From contig JAYKKT010000037.1 of assembly GCA_036023115.1 (NCBI GenBank), forward strand, positions 930,001-994,000: a DNA stretch of 64,000 nucleotides, in the 5' to 3' direction. The stretch comes from Brasenia schreberi. Its lineage: Eukaryota; Streptophyta; Magnoliopsida; Nymphaeales; Cabombaceae. Shown piece after piece: positions 22,701 through 34,221 of the stretch. Position 1 is the first letter of the stretch, and each line of letters opens with the position of its first letter. The position numbers were made by a program, and so were the translations under genes. The notes under the pieces were generated by a model that saw only the letters and a list, made by a program, of their open reading frames with translations, made no database searches and was not told the DNA's origin.

Positions 22701-23420
22701 TCTTTCAATTCAAGCACTCACACACATTGAGCCTTCGCTCTTATTTGAAAGACCCAAGTAAGGGCCGTGCTATACTATTTGGGTTTCATTTCATGTCGTG
22801 TGTGTAAGTCTTTCAATTCAAGCACTCACACACATTGAGCCTTCGCTCTTATTTGAAAGACCCAAGTAAGGGCCGTGCTATACTATTTGGGTTTCATTTC
22901 ATGTCGTGTGTGTAAGTTTTTCAATTCAAGCACTCACACACATTGAGCCTTCGCTCTTATTTGAAAGACCCAAGTAAGGGCCGTGCTATACTATTTGGGT
23001 TTCATTTCATGTCGTGTGTGTAAGTCTTTCAATTCAAGCACTCACACACATTGAGCCTTCGCTCTTATTTGAAAGACCCAAGTAAGGGCCGTGCTATACT
23101 ATTTGGGTTTCATTTCATGTCGTGTGTGTAAGTCTTTCAATTCAAGCACTCACATACATTGAGCCTTCGCTCTTATTTGAAAGACCCAAGTAAGGGCCGT
23201 GTTATACTATTTGGGTTTAATTTCATGTTGTGTGCGTAGTACTTCAATTCAAGCACTCACACACATTGAGCTTTCGCTCTTATTCCCAAGACCTTAATCA
23301 AGGCCATACTGCAAATTATATTTGGGTTTTATTTCACGTCGTGTGTGTAAGTACTTCAATTCAAGCACGCACCCACATTGAGCTTTCGTTCTTATTTGTA
23401 AGACCCAAGTAAGGGCACGT
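22701..23420 (+). repeat. ~108-bp tandem repeat array in LTR D
   Basis: About seven copies start at 22701, 22809, 22917, 23025 and 23133, then two diverged copies. Each contains TTCAATTCAAGCACTCACAC and TTGAGCCTTCGCTCTTAT. The latter holds a short stem (GAGC...GCTC). The first four copies are almost identical, indicating recent expansion. Equivalent arrays lie in every LTR of this group. Confidence 0.93.
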
Positions 23421-24023
23421 ATATACCCTATATACATATCTCCCTTCGGCATTTACATTACAAGTCATTTCCCTTCGGTTATTTCCCTTCGGTTATTTCC
23501 CTTCGGCATTGTCTTTACATTCGGGTTTTCCCTTTGGAGTAGCGTGAGTTTGCATTGCATCTACGCCATACCACAAGGTAGGACGCATATTGCATCAAAG
23601 CAAGCCCCGCTCAAATTCGCCCATGTAGTGGAGTGTTCATAACACACAAACTAGGTGGCCCATAAAGGGATAAAAAGAAAGACTTAGGCACGTGCAAATC
23701 CACGTGATCTAAAATCTGCCATCGTATTAAAGACCCGAATCAAAAACACCTCGAACCGCTTCATAAGCTTTTTCTATCCCAAAACTCGATTTTTCAAAGC
23801 GTATAGACTGACCCTTGCGCATCGGTGCAAGAAGGTCTGCGACGACAAGAGCTCACTTGCTCACAGTCGCCACGTTAGAAGTCAGAATTAAAATATATCT
23901 TCGCTAGCTTAGGTAAGCTAGCTGGCACGCCTTGTTTATATAAATAGGCCTTAGACACACGAGAGGATCCGCTCCAAGCCCTGAGAAGCCAGAGGCGGGG
24001 ATTTTTCCTGCGTCTACAATAAT

Positions 24024-26099
24024 TTAAAGAGGTAGTTAGATTTTTGCATATCAAAGTATTGTTGAACTTAACCAGACAACAGAAAATATAATTCTTGAAA
24101 AACTGAAATATCATTATTCCAAACACTCATAGGATTTTATTACACTTGGAGTATTGGCACTCCTAGTAGGATGCTAGACTCACAAGATGCAAGTAGCGAG
24201 CTCGATCCTCAGGTTGTATATTCCTAGCTTTGGCCTTTCCGTTCTGAAAAAAAGAGTTGCATATTATCAATGAATGAGTGCGTTATGATATACTAGGTTG
24301 GTTCAGACAATAGAATGAATGCGATAAGGAGGAATATACAAAATCTAGTGATGTCTATGTATTATCAGCACTTGGAATATACAACCAGACACTAGCACTG
24401 GGTAGATATCAGCACTTGGAAAGTTCTTGAATTCTAATTTGTATTATCATGTAATTGACAGGTGAGATGTCTATGGTTCTAGTGATGGCTGCTTATAAAT
24501 GAATCTACAAATGAAAATAACTAGAAAATGGGACAAGGAGGAATTGAAAAATGGAAAGGAAACAAAAGGAAAAGAGAATGAAGAAAAAAAGAAAAGAAAT
24601 AAGAAGAGAAAAAAGAAGAAAAAATAGAATATTGAAAAGAAAAGAAGTAAGAGGTAGCTAAAGTCTTTGAAGGTAAAGATAGTGACATTTCTTTCTAAGA
24701 CACTTCCCATTCTTGTGAGCAGAGCTGAAACTATGAAATATGGTTGATATGTCCAGGTGGTGTAGTTGGCATCTTAAAGACTTGATTTGTGCATACCTAC
24801 TCCTTGTGTGCTATTGTAAGGAGATGAATCACCCTCAGCTTTTAGTTAAGGTATGTAATGTTCACCTGCATGATGCCCACAAAATAATGAAGGAAAAGAA
24901 ATTATTAGGATATTGTAATTAGAGGGGTACTTGATTCAAGAGTGTATTCTTGAACTGCAACAATATTCTTTTCTTTTGTTCGTCCCTTTCGGCTTGCATA
25001 GAAAATTTTTGTAAATTTTCTGTTAATGAACAGGTGTGCCTTATTACCATACTTTTGATATTTTTTTTATCATCTGGCATGAGAGAAACCTTACACATCC
25101 TTTTAGCCTTTGTCTTTGGTGCGAGGTCTTGTTGCTGTGGGATATGATTGTTAGATAATTTAGGAAGTAGAGTGAGTTGTGTGACTAATTGTTATTTGTC
25201 GATGTGGATTAGAGATGAATATCTTTATTTAAACAGTGAACTTGCCTAAACGATAACTAGGTTCAAAATGTAATTCCTCGATCGAGCTGCTAAATTGTTT
25301 TTTGATCACATGTATATAAATATACTATATGTAGGCATATTTTTTTCAATTACATTTATATATGTAAAGTTTTCTTTGTTACATTTATAGTTTCTTAGTA
25401 AATGTGTATGTTTGTATATATATATATGTATATGTACAATTATTCCATTAGATGTATATATATATATATATATATATATACATGTGTGTGTGTTTAGTAT
25501 TCCATCAAATGTATATACACATATATATATATATAAATTTTTATTGCATGTATGCATGTATATATTATATATGTATATCATCCACATATATATAATTGAG
25601 ATTTAAAATTTGAAAAGCAAAAGTGCTTATGTAAATAAAGGTGTACCTGCAAGAAAACATGTAATTTTTACTTTATAGATTCAAATCTCAACCATCCATC
25701 ACCAAAGATGGATGCTTGAAATTTGTTTGGATTTGCTAATACTGAAGGGTGCTAGAATATACTAATCTCTCCATGTATATATATATATATATATATGTAG
25801 TTCTTTTATTTCATGTATATTATGTCTTATTGAAATTTGATATACTAAGGTTGGATTTGAATTTCATATAGACACGATCCAATGGGCATGTGGCCTGCGA
25901 GCCCGCCCATCCCGGCCTGTATTGCACCCCCAGACCAGATAGGCCAGGCCAAATGGCTTCAAATATGGGTCAGAAACATGTGGCCCGACCCTGCACTTTT
26001 CCACAACCAGGTCTCGAGCCACATTTTATCTAGGTTGCTAATGTGCTGGCATGTCCCGCATATAAAAAAAATATATTTTATATTAATATATAAATATTA
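24024..26099. other. AT-rich region without genes
   Basis: I see no coding sequence. It holds a purine-rich, GAAAAGA-type block (24516-24655), (TA)n and TATG microsatellites (25410-25590 and 25770-25797), and a GC-richer GGCC-containing patch (25880-26010) that may be the edge of another element. Methionine- and tyrosine-rich open frames here come from the microsatellites. Confidence 0.6.
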
Positions 26100-26889
26100 T
26101 ATATTTAACTTCGCCCATGTAAGGGATCACCCTTGCATTGCCGGTCTCAAGCCCGGATAAAGGAGGAGGGTTGTGTTAGGCTTTCGACAGTCAGCATAAA
26201 ACTTTGTCAGATTTTTATACCATAGATTACACAAATTATGAGCATTGTTTTGGGGTGTTGCCACCTAGCGACGCGCTGCAGAGCCCGAATGCAGTGATAA
26301 GTAAGCAAGAGCCACTATATTTTTGCCCGGATGTAGTGAATCAATTACAGAGAGGGTTCCCATATCATGGACGGGTGTGGGTAAAGAAGTTTGTCCTACT
26401 ACATTGCCGCCCGAATGGAGTGTTCCTTAACCAGATTCGTATTGGTTATTGGAATATCGAAACATTATCTCGTAAGCTAAAGGAGGTGGTAGATACTATG
26501 ATTTGAAGAAAGATTCATATTTTATGTTTACAAGAGACAAAGTGGGTTAGAGAAAAAGCAAAAGAGATAAAGGATATAGGTTTTAAATTATGGTACTCAG
26601 GTAAGGAAAAGGTTCGAAACGGAGTTGGTATTATCATAAATAAAGATTTAAAGGATAGTGTAGTAGAAATACAACAATATAGTGACTGAATCATGACGTT
26701 GAAATTAGTGTTAGGAGCAGAGGTTTTGAATATAGTTTGTGCTTACACACCCCAAGTAGGCCTAGAAGGTAGTATAAAGAGAGCTTTTTGGGAAGAATTA
26801 GATAAGGTAATTCAAAGGATTCCACAAAGGGAGATGATTTTAGGAGAAGACTTAAATGGGCATGTCGCTAAGTCACACAGACACTTCTA
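26100..26889 (+). pseudogene. LINE (non-LTR retrotransposon) fragment with endonuclease domain
   Basis: The leader (about 26110-26200, with GTAAGGGATCACCCTTGCAT) is of a kind I associate with plant LINEs. The following frames encode an AP-type endonuclease: IRIGYWNIETLSRKL (26430), ILCLQETKWVRE (26520), VRNGVGIIINKDL, IVCAYTPQVGLEGSIKRAFW (26714-26790) and LGEDLNGHV (26850; usually GGDFNGH). The order N-W / QETKW / YAPQ / DFNGH fits the fold. Stops after MI (26503) and YSD break the frame. It is cut after NGHVAKS, so reverse transcriptase is missing. Confidence 0.85.
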
Positions 26890-27123
26890 AGGGGTGGAGT
26901 GTCGACCTCGACACTGGTGCGACACCGACACCGACACCGTGTCGGTGCGGCATGGAAAAAAAAAATTGATTTTTTTTTTGTAACTCATGGATAAATGGGT
27001 CCAGATAATGAAGATTGATTTGATATTATGATGAAATTAGTAGTTGTTTACCATTTATGTGTTTTGCTTTAATATAAAGTTGTGTACTTGCTATTGTAGC
27101 TGTATACAATATTAGCTTGAATG
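26890..27123. other. Possible end of a GTGTCG-rich DNA element
   Basis: A GC-rich stretch of GTGTCGAC, CGACACC and GTGTCGGTGCG words in both orientations (26898-26953), then A and T runs. Such self-complementary words mark the ends of some plant DNA transposons, but I find no partner end. The rest is AT-rich and without a gene. Confidence 0.3.
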
Positions 27124-27131
27124 ATTTTGGG

Positions 27132-28249
27132 CAGTGTTATCCGTATCGTGGAAAGCCATGATACGATACGGTAACCTGTATCGTAAGATATAGGTTATCA
27201 TGCCGTATCGGCCGTATCGTATGATATGGGCGATACGCCCAATTTTTGTTTTTTTCAATTTTTTTTACAGGTTTTTGGCCTCTCTTCACTTTCCTATGCT
27301 TGTAATTTGGGTTTATAATTTTATTTATTGAATAAGAGTAATTTATGAACAAATAAAAATTATGACAAAATCATTTTTCTTTCTGTTGCCAACTTTTAGG
27401 TATATTTTTGCTGGCAGTTTCTAATTTCATGAGATCACAAACAATTAAAAACATTTGGTTGTCTCGGTTCATTGAGGGGGCATTTCACAAGTTCACTATT
27501 TTAGGGTTCACCTTACGTGACTTCCATTGAGTTAAACATGATCAACGTGTGTGACACTTAACTCAGTCTGTGAAGTGAGAAATGAAGCTTAAGCATTAGT
27601 TAAAAAGCTAGTCTCTAGTAAGAGATATAGGGATATCTTCAAGTAATAATATCACATAACTGAGGTGTCATAGAGTCAATAATCAAAGAAATTGAGCTCA
27701 TTGTTTTACTCACATATGAAAATTAGCAAATATGACAACTACATGTACAAAGATAGCAGTTTGTTAATTTTGATATATTAAATGAGTGGATTATGAAAGA
27801 TAACGAAGAAAATGCACTCCTAACCGAAGAAGACATTGCATGAATTAATTTGAAGTGCAACAACATCATGAAGGAGATGAAGATTTTCATTTTAAAACAG
27901 AAGGTGATGAGAAACTTTGAATCTTTATCAAGTAGAAGATGAAGATTATTTAGTTAATGATCCTGATACAAATTTACAATATGTAAAATGTAAATGCATT
28001 TCATTTTTTGCTTCAAAATATATAATTTTGGATGCAATTGTTCAATGTTGAATGTTTAATCTGTGCTAAACTTTACATTATATGAATTTAAAGTAATTAT
28101 CAGATTTTTCCAGATTTGTTTTTCAATTTTTAGTAATTTTCTTGATTTTTTAAATAATTTTTGTATTTTTTTAATATTAAAGTATAATATGATACGCCCC
28201 TATCGTGGAGCCCAACGATACGCGATACGATACACGTCAAACAACATTG
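27132..28249. mobile_element. Non-autonomous hAT-like element, 1.12 kb, TSD ATTTTGGG
   Basis: Perfect 8-bp duplications ATTTTGGG at 27124-27131 and 28250-28257 flank it. The ends are CAGTGTTATC on the left and, inverted, CAATGTTGTT on the right. Dense GTATCGTATCG-type words in both orientations fill the first ~110 and last ~60 bases, as in subterminal repeats of hAT elements. The AT-rich interior holds no transposase. Eight-base duplications and CAGTG ends are typical of the hAT superfamily. Confidence 0.85.
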
Positions 28250-28442
28250 ATTTTGGGTGCAGACAATTGGTTTCTTATTACTCAATCTAATTGGATTCTT
28301 GACTCCATACTGTATGCCTTTGCACAGAATAATCTCTATCACCAAACATATTTGAAGACCAAGAACATTGCCAGATCAATAGAACAGAAGAGTATGACAT
28401 CACTAGTAGATCCTAGCACAAATACTAGTATATGCTATATCC

Positions 28443-29130
28443 TTGGTTTCCCTTGAAATCCATTTCTCTCCATTTTACAAGGGATCAAACATGCTCTCCC
28501 TTAGCATCCATATACACTCAAACCGTCCACCCTTAGGTGCACATTGGGTTGCATCTCGGATTCGTCCCAACATCATTCACCTCTTGGGAGAACTAGAATC
28601 ATCCCACCCCAAACTATCTAGGGTCACATGTACCATAGGGGAACCTAGGTCACACCCTTCCAAGGTCATACATCTCCTAGAAGAACCCAAATCACCAAGC
28701 CTTCCACTCCTACGGTCGTGTGCATCCTAGGAGAGTCAAATCCTTTCGCCCCTAGAGTCATACAACTCTTAGGCATACCCAATAAAACTCGAGTGTATAA
28801 CCATGCCATCAATGATACATTATTCCAAGGTCATCCTTAATATCAATATTTTTCAAAGCTTAAAAAGCCTTGGAATATGTTATTGAACATGGGGTATGCA
28901 CCATACCAAGGTCTAGGAGTCAAAAACTAAGATAGATTAAAACCTATCTTACCTCTACCTAACCTGGGTCGATATAGTTTAGGATACAGCCCGTCCATAC
29001 CCCCTGAGCCACCACCTAAGATCAATTGGGTCAAGAGTACCCTAGAACCAACTAAAACTGAAACCTATGTCTTAGACCTCAATTTAGGGAGTGAACCTAA
29101 CCCAAAATGCATCAAAGACTAGGATCATAT
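28443..29130 (+). pseudogene. G-patch region of gag-pol, decayed
   Basis: The plus-strand reading contains MLLNMGYAPYQGLGVKN (28885-28930), matching the G-patch at 8515-8580, then SIPPEPPPKINWVKS and LGSEPNPKCIKD. Upstream (28540-28770) a ~17-residue motif like IHLLGE/LEEP-KS-P repeats four to five times. Several stops (for example after GHP and GVKN) show it is dead. Confidence 0.75.
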
Positions 29131-29321
29131 CATGCAATGAACTAAGATCGTGCATGTATAGGTCATTCATGAATCACATCAAAAATCCTTCATCACATGC
29201 CATAATAGGGTCGGCCATGGTGTATGAATGCTCATGTTATCTCCTCCAAACTAGGGGCATGTAGAGCTCATTCCCTAAACACCTTTCATGGAGACTGAAT
29301 ACATTCATCATTTCATAAAGC

Positions 29322-29519
29322 ATGTATCTCCACCATATCATAGGAAATACATTTTACATATCATTCACCCATAAGAGGCCCACATCCACTTGGAAAGTGG
29401 CGGCCCAAGTGAGATGGTCCCTATGTTATAAAAATGACACCATAAATAATGCATATTGGTTGATTGATGTTGAGGGAAGAAATTTAGGAGACCCAATAAG
29501 AAAAAAATATTATGTATAG
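29322..29519 (+). pseudogene. C-terminal end of gypsy pol (integrase tail)
   Basis: The frame ends AYWLIDVEGRNL then KKYYV and a stop at 29519. This matches the pol end of element N (AYWLIDVEERIL ... YLKKYYV, stop at 49554). It is the only part of pol kept downstream of the G-patch region, so the deletion removed everything between. The frame's N-terminal part is not conserved. The region from 29520 to 30607 is non-coding 3' sequence matching 49032-49553 and 45070-45676. Confidence 0.7.
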
Positions 29520-30607
29520 GGTCTACCTTAAATTGTTTTTAAAAAGATTTTAAAAACAAAATAGATCTCCTTTGAATTTCTTGAAAGAATGATCAAAATG
29601 GATTATGTGACACTGAATTAGAGAATTGATGCTTTATGAAAAGTAGAGTTTTCAAAATCATTTGATAACATTTCAAAAATCTTCGGCTTACAAAATGAGG
29701 CTGATTCAAAATAGCAAAATATTTTCAAATGATAGATGCTATTAGGAAATAGGATGTTCCTGGCTGAATTGAGTATCTAAAGGGATGTGTTGTCTTTCCC
29801 CACTTCACTTCTCCCCGAAAAGGAAAAGAAAAAGAAAAGAAAAGAGAAAAACAAAACCTCCAATATAGAGGTGTCCTTTGAAAGAAAAGAAAAGCCAAAG
29901 CTCAAAAAAGCAATTTTGTATCAAAATTTTCTTTGCCTTATACCACGGGACGCTTTAGAAGGGACCGTGGAAAATTCTTTTCCAAAATTCTCATCTCATC
30001 CCAATGAAGAAAAGTTTACCATTAAAATCCTAGAGTAGGAATATGACCTACTTATTTGGATTTCATTTTGTTTGAGAATAAAACCTTGTTGTGTGAGAAA
30101 TTGAATTTTGAAATGTTATTCCAAATTCTATACAAACTTCTGCTAAGTGGTAGGTATTAAAACCCGAGTGAGGGAAAATGTAAGAAATTAGAAGTCCTTT
30201 TTTGATAGAAACCAAAAGGAGTTCCCTTTTTTCAAAAGAAATTTTGAAAACCTGAAACATCAAAATAAACAATATGGGAACCATCTTGCTTGGGGCAGCC
30301 AGTCTTCGTAGGTTTCTTCTCAAGCTCACAAATCATAGGTATAGGTCTCTAAACACATACTTCATTCACCTCATATTCCGTGTATACATGCATTCATAAA
30401 GGGGTCGTCCATGCATGACCATTCTAGGACAAGATGTTTTCTTGTCAAGTCTCATTTGGCTAAGATCCCCTCCTTCACAAAAACAAATCCAAGAAAATAG
30501 ATGTTATACAATGAAGAAATTTTTTTTACTCTCAAGATTAATCTAGGAAGAAAATCAAATGGGTGTTTTCTTCTTTGCCATTATCTAAATAAATTTGGAT
30601 TAATGCC

Positions 30608-30622
30608 AAAGAGGGGGGCATC
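30608..30622 (+). other. Polypurine tract before LTR K
   Basis: AAAGAGGGGGGCATC abuts the LTR K start. It has two extra G residues compared with the other copies. Confidence 0.75.
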
Positions 30623-31725
30623 TATAAATTTTATACTCTCAAGATTCATCTTTTAGAAAATTTGTTTTTTTTGTAGCTTTGGGTCTTTTAAGGGTTTTTC
30701 AAATAAAGACATCTTAAATTAACTCATTTTTGCACTGAAATTTTGTAGCAACCTCAAAATCATGGTATATTGCATCCTTCTAAAAAAAATCCCATTTGAA
30801 CAAAAGTTTACAAAAATAACTATTTTGCCCTCAAGACCAAACTGGCAGGGTTTTGCTTTTTTTAAAAAAATTGTCTTCAAAGAAGGGATGATTTCAAATA
30901 ATTCTTTCTAAAGAAACAAATGAAAATGAGACATTGGTAATCAAACCCTAAAATATTTGCAAATTGATAACTTTATGAAATTCCAAAACCCCTAAAATTT
31001 AAAAATAAATCAAATTCAAATCAGACCTCAAAAATTTGCCCGGTTGAGAATAGTCTCATTCCGAGGCCCTATACCCCAAGATTAAAGTGGTTCGATACCC
31101 TATACTCATTAAAGTGGTTCAATACCCTATAGTCATATAAAAGGGTTAAAGTGGTCAAGGTGGTTAAAGACTAACTCACGAAGCGAAAGTAGGTCACACA
31201 TGCAAACAAAAACTAGAAATGAAACTCAGTGTTTTTTTAATAATATTTAAAGATTTTATTAAATTTGATGTTTTTGAATATAGAAATAGTTTTAAAGGAA
31301 GTGTTTGAAATCATACATGCCATATATTGAACTCGAATCGCAAGGAGGCAAATTTCCCGAAAAGAGGAGATTGTATGAACCAAAAAGGCAACGACCAAGC
31401 ACCTGCCAATTTCGGCGTTGTTGAGCAAGGTAATCTGCCAATTTTAGATCCAGGCAAATAGCCTAAGAAAGGAATGTCGACATCCAAGAAGGAAGATCGG
31501 CATCCAAGAAGGAAAGTCGGCGTCATTCAAGAGAAAGGAAAGTGACTTAATTTAAGTTGCGATGTTCGATTTGGCAAGTCACTAAGAGAAAACTTACCAA
31601 TTTCAGCATAAATGAATCATATGACTTGCCATAGTAGCCTTGGTATGCAATTTGGCAACCTTGGTACACAATTTAGTAAGTCACCAAGCTATCAAATGCT
31701 GGTCAAATTTAGCAATTAAGCAAGA

Positions 31726-32160
31726 ATGTCACTTACCATACCAAGTGCAACCGACCTCAACATGGAAGGTTGTAGCAGGCTAGCATCATCACAAGGCAGC
31801 CCGAGTTGCATGGTGGCCACTTACCTTTCCCATTCTTGGCCTGATTTGGAAGCATTTTACCAAGTTCAGCTGACTTCAACATGGGAGGAAGCATACACGT
31901 GTGGCTTAACTACAAGAACAGATGGTTCAAGAGCACCTCTTATTGAGATCATTGTAGATGAGCTCACTTATAATAAAGAACTAGTGTCTCACTTTCTTGA
32001 GGCCTTTACTGATCCAAGGTGGAAACTAGAAATAATTTTGCAATATTTTTGGAAGTATTGCACAAAGAGTTCCATTCGCACGAGGAGTTCAAATTGTTCC
32101 TCTAATGATACTCATCTACAAAGTGCTGTCGTTGAATATGCAAATGAAGTTTGCATTTGA
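31726..32160 (+). pseudogene. Unidentified 144-codon ORF in the variable part of LTR K
   Basis: Starts at ATG and stops at TGA. The first ~60 codons (LTR-like) carry low-information sequence. From about 31930 it reads like a helical cellular protein: PLIEIIVDELTYNKELVSHF, then DPRWKLEIILQYFWKYC, then SSIRTRSSN. I have a weak impression of the plant protein SNI1 (negative regulator of systemic acquired resistance) but cannot confirm it. It occupies the same LTR position as the GAUT fragment in A and is in LTR sense, so a captured exon is likely. Confidence 0.5.
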
Positions 32161-32427
32161 GTGAAAATGTTTTTAACTATTATCATGGAGCTTGACAAGA
32201 TAAAGAAGGCAACACCTGTTTTCCCAAATTGAACCGAATTCAGCAGCAAGGTACCTTCCAAATCTAGTCAGTCGAATTTGGCAAGTGGGTGAAGCAGCTT
32301 TGGCTCGGTTTGGTAAGCCATTAGACAACATCTTATGAGCCAATTTCAGCAATGTTAAGCAAGACAACCTTCCACATTTTGTCCAGCCAAGTTCAACAAC
32401 TGGAGCTACAACAAAAGGCAACTTATT

Positions 32428-32436
32428 GCCTATAAA
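32428..32436 (+). promoter_or_regulatory. Putative TATA box of LTR K
   Basis: CTATAAAAT lies about 90 bases before a purine-rich tract, at the same place as in LTRs A and C. Confidence 0.55.
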
Positions 32437-33560
32437 ATGGCCCTTGATGGGGGCAGCAAAGGCATCCAATCCAGAATTGAGTTCCATCAATCATTGAGTT
32501 TAAGGATCTCAGCATCCCGCAATCAAAGAGAGGGAGAGAAAGAAAGGGAGAGAAAGAGAGAAAGAGAGAGAGAAAGGAGAGGGAGAAGGATGTTTGCCCC
32601 TACCAACCACCGGCCACCATCTTCTGCTACAGGTCCCTTCTTCTCGTATTTTTCAATTATTATATTCTCTTCTTTCATTATGATTAATAAGGTTGTAATT
32701 AAGGATGCTCCTATCTCCATATTGATGCATTAACTAAAGTTTATATTTCGCCCTGTGCTCTTTACATTTAGATATTATCTGTTATGTGTTTTTCGGTCCT
32801 TTCTACTCCAATTATACAATATAAGATCATATACCTCTTAATCCCCTCTAAGCCCATGATATAATTACAATTTTGTTTATTTTAAATTGATGTAGATTGT
32901 TTTTAATTCGAATGAAAGCACGCACATATCCTGAAAAATTGAAAACTTGTTTTATACACTCTCCACACGTTCGATAAATGATTTTTACTTAATTATCCCT
33001 TGCTCTGAATGTTCTGAAACTTTGCAGTCTAATTTACACATACAAACACATTATCAATAAAAAATTCAAGAATTTAAGGATTGTGCAATCTCATAAATAA
33101 AATCTGAGGATATTTAATGGAATTAGAACAGATTTTGTAAAACTAGAAATTCCTCCAACAGAGGTTGTGTAATAATTCCATATCTTTGTATATAGTGAAC
33201 ATTTTTTATTGAAAATGGTCCCATTGGAAATTTGAAATCCATAGGTTTCGAACAAAACCAATGTCATAGAAATTGGAGATCAAAGCATAAAGATACAATA
33301 ATTTTTCTAAACCTCTGATTCTTTGTTACAGATCTGTTCCGAACATGAGAGGGTGGTACATTTTAAGATTTAATTGTATAAATCTACTGTATTTAAAATA
33401 AAAATAAAATATTTTCTGAATCTACATATAAAACTCTATCTTTTATAAAATTTGAGAATTTTTGGAGATTCAAAAGTTATTCAAAAAAATCAGAAACAAA
33501 TCTCTAAAAACAGAACCAGTTTCTGTGTTTCAAGACTTGGAATGTTTTGAATTGAGAACA

Positions 33561-34221
33561 TCGAATGAAAGAATGTAGGGATCACCCTACTAATGTGCCA
33601 AAGAACTCTGACCTTTGTTCTCAAAGGGAAACAAGACGGGATAAGATATCAAGTGATGGAATGGGTCCCCTAGAATATGACTTGGTATATCTTGGCCGAT
33701 AGGGGTTATGTAAGCACTCAATGTGTTTAGGAAGATGAAAGGACGATATCACATCTATTCCTAGTGAAAGTAAAAGAAGAAAGAAAACTCTAGCTGTATC
33801 ATTGGTATCTCGACAACCATATTTGATTACATGTGCTTATCTATAGATTTCATAGAAGCAACAAATATTGTGCAGAACTTTTTAGACGTGATTTCTTATA
33901 ATTACCTACTTCTCTTTTCATGCCACTCTTTTAACCACTACGCCAATTGATGACCCGTAAGATGAGTTTAGGTACATAGGCCTATCTTCCTATGCTCAAC
34001 ATCATAATCCTTCACGAGTCACATGTCCCTTCTTTTTTAAAACTTTTCACCTCTTGCCATGTGACTTCATTCATTTTCTAACATCAATACATAATAAACA
34101 TAAATGTCAGCTTTTCTTTCTCAACCAATAAAAGAATCCAAAGGTGAGTATATCCAATTTGACTCATTATGGTACAAACCCCGTTCAGCTCCATAGCTTT
34201 TGCGTTCGGATCAAGAAATAG
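33561..34221. other. Flanking sequence shared with 44310-44733
   Basis: No gene seen. From about 33590 to 33900 it is clearly homologous, in the same order, to 44395-44690 (shared words include AAGTAAAA.AAGAAAGAAAAC and CAACAAATATTGTG-like). In both places an LTR end of the same type follows on the right. About 280 bp here (33900-34190) are extra. Confidence 0.65.

Larger units (their letters stand above)
20471..24018 (+). mobile_element. Solo LTR D, 3.55 kb, TSD ATAAT
   Basis: It begins TGTAAACACCCC, ends GCGTCTACA, and is flanked by ATAAT at 20466-20470 and 24019-24023. It is the reference copy for this LTR group. In order it carries a TCCAATCCAA-rich part, a CCTAA-rich tract (21240-21610), a TATA-like CTATAAA (21715-21721) followed by a run of C, a CT/CA-rich stretch, a (TA)n microsatellite, seven ~108-bp repeats, and a U5 with GCTAGCTTAGGTAAGCTAGC. 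No primer site or purine tract is attached. Confidence 0.95.
28258..33560 (+). mobile_element. Second pol-deleted gypsy-type element, 5' truncated
   Basis: Plus-strand order: unidentified sequence (28258-28440), G-patch region, end of pol, 3' untranslated region, purine tract, LTR K. Reverse transcriptase, RNase H and integrase core are missing exactly as in the minus-strand element at 386-12126. No 5' LTR, primer site or gag is found to the left. Confidence 0.7.
30623..33560 (+). mobile_element. LTR K (3' LTR), 3' end truncated
   Basis: It starts TATAAATTTT after the purine tract. The first ~700 bp match LTR M inverted, including ~35-bp repeats with TTAAAGTGGTT (31080-31165). The last ~250 bp (33300-33560) match LTRs A-C (for example the TTCTGATTCTACA-like part). 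The terminal GCGTCTAGG...CTACA part is missing and other sequence follows. A TATA-like GCCTATAAAATGG (32426-32438) precedes a GAGAAA-rich tract (32522-32590). The middle (31310-32420) has no match in A or B. Confidence 0.75.

Noticed and set aside
22701..23420. Regular direct repeats that could suggest a CRISPR array
   Set aside because: The units are contiguous ~108-bp repeats without unique spacers, inside a plant LTR.
24471..24710. Phe-rich minus-strand open frame of 79 codons
   Set aside because: It is the translation of a GAAAAGA-type purine block, not a membrane protein gene.
25306..25606. Open frames rich in Tyr, Ile and His on both strands
   Set aside because: They are produced by TA/TATG microsatellites; no domain or start context.
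33885..33900. TTTTAGACGTGATTT as the end of LTR K
   Set aside because: It resembles the inverted LTR A end for about 12 bases only and is in the wrong orientation for K.
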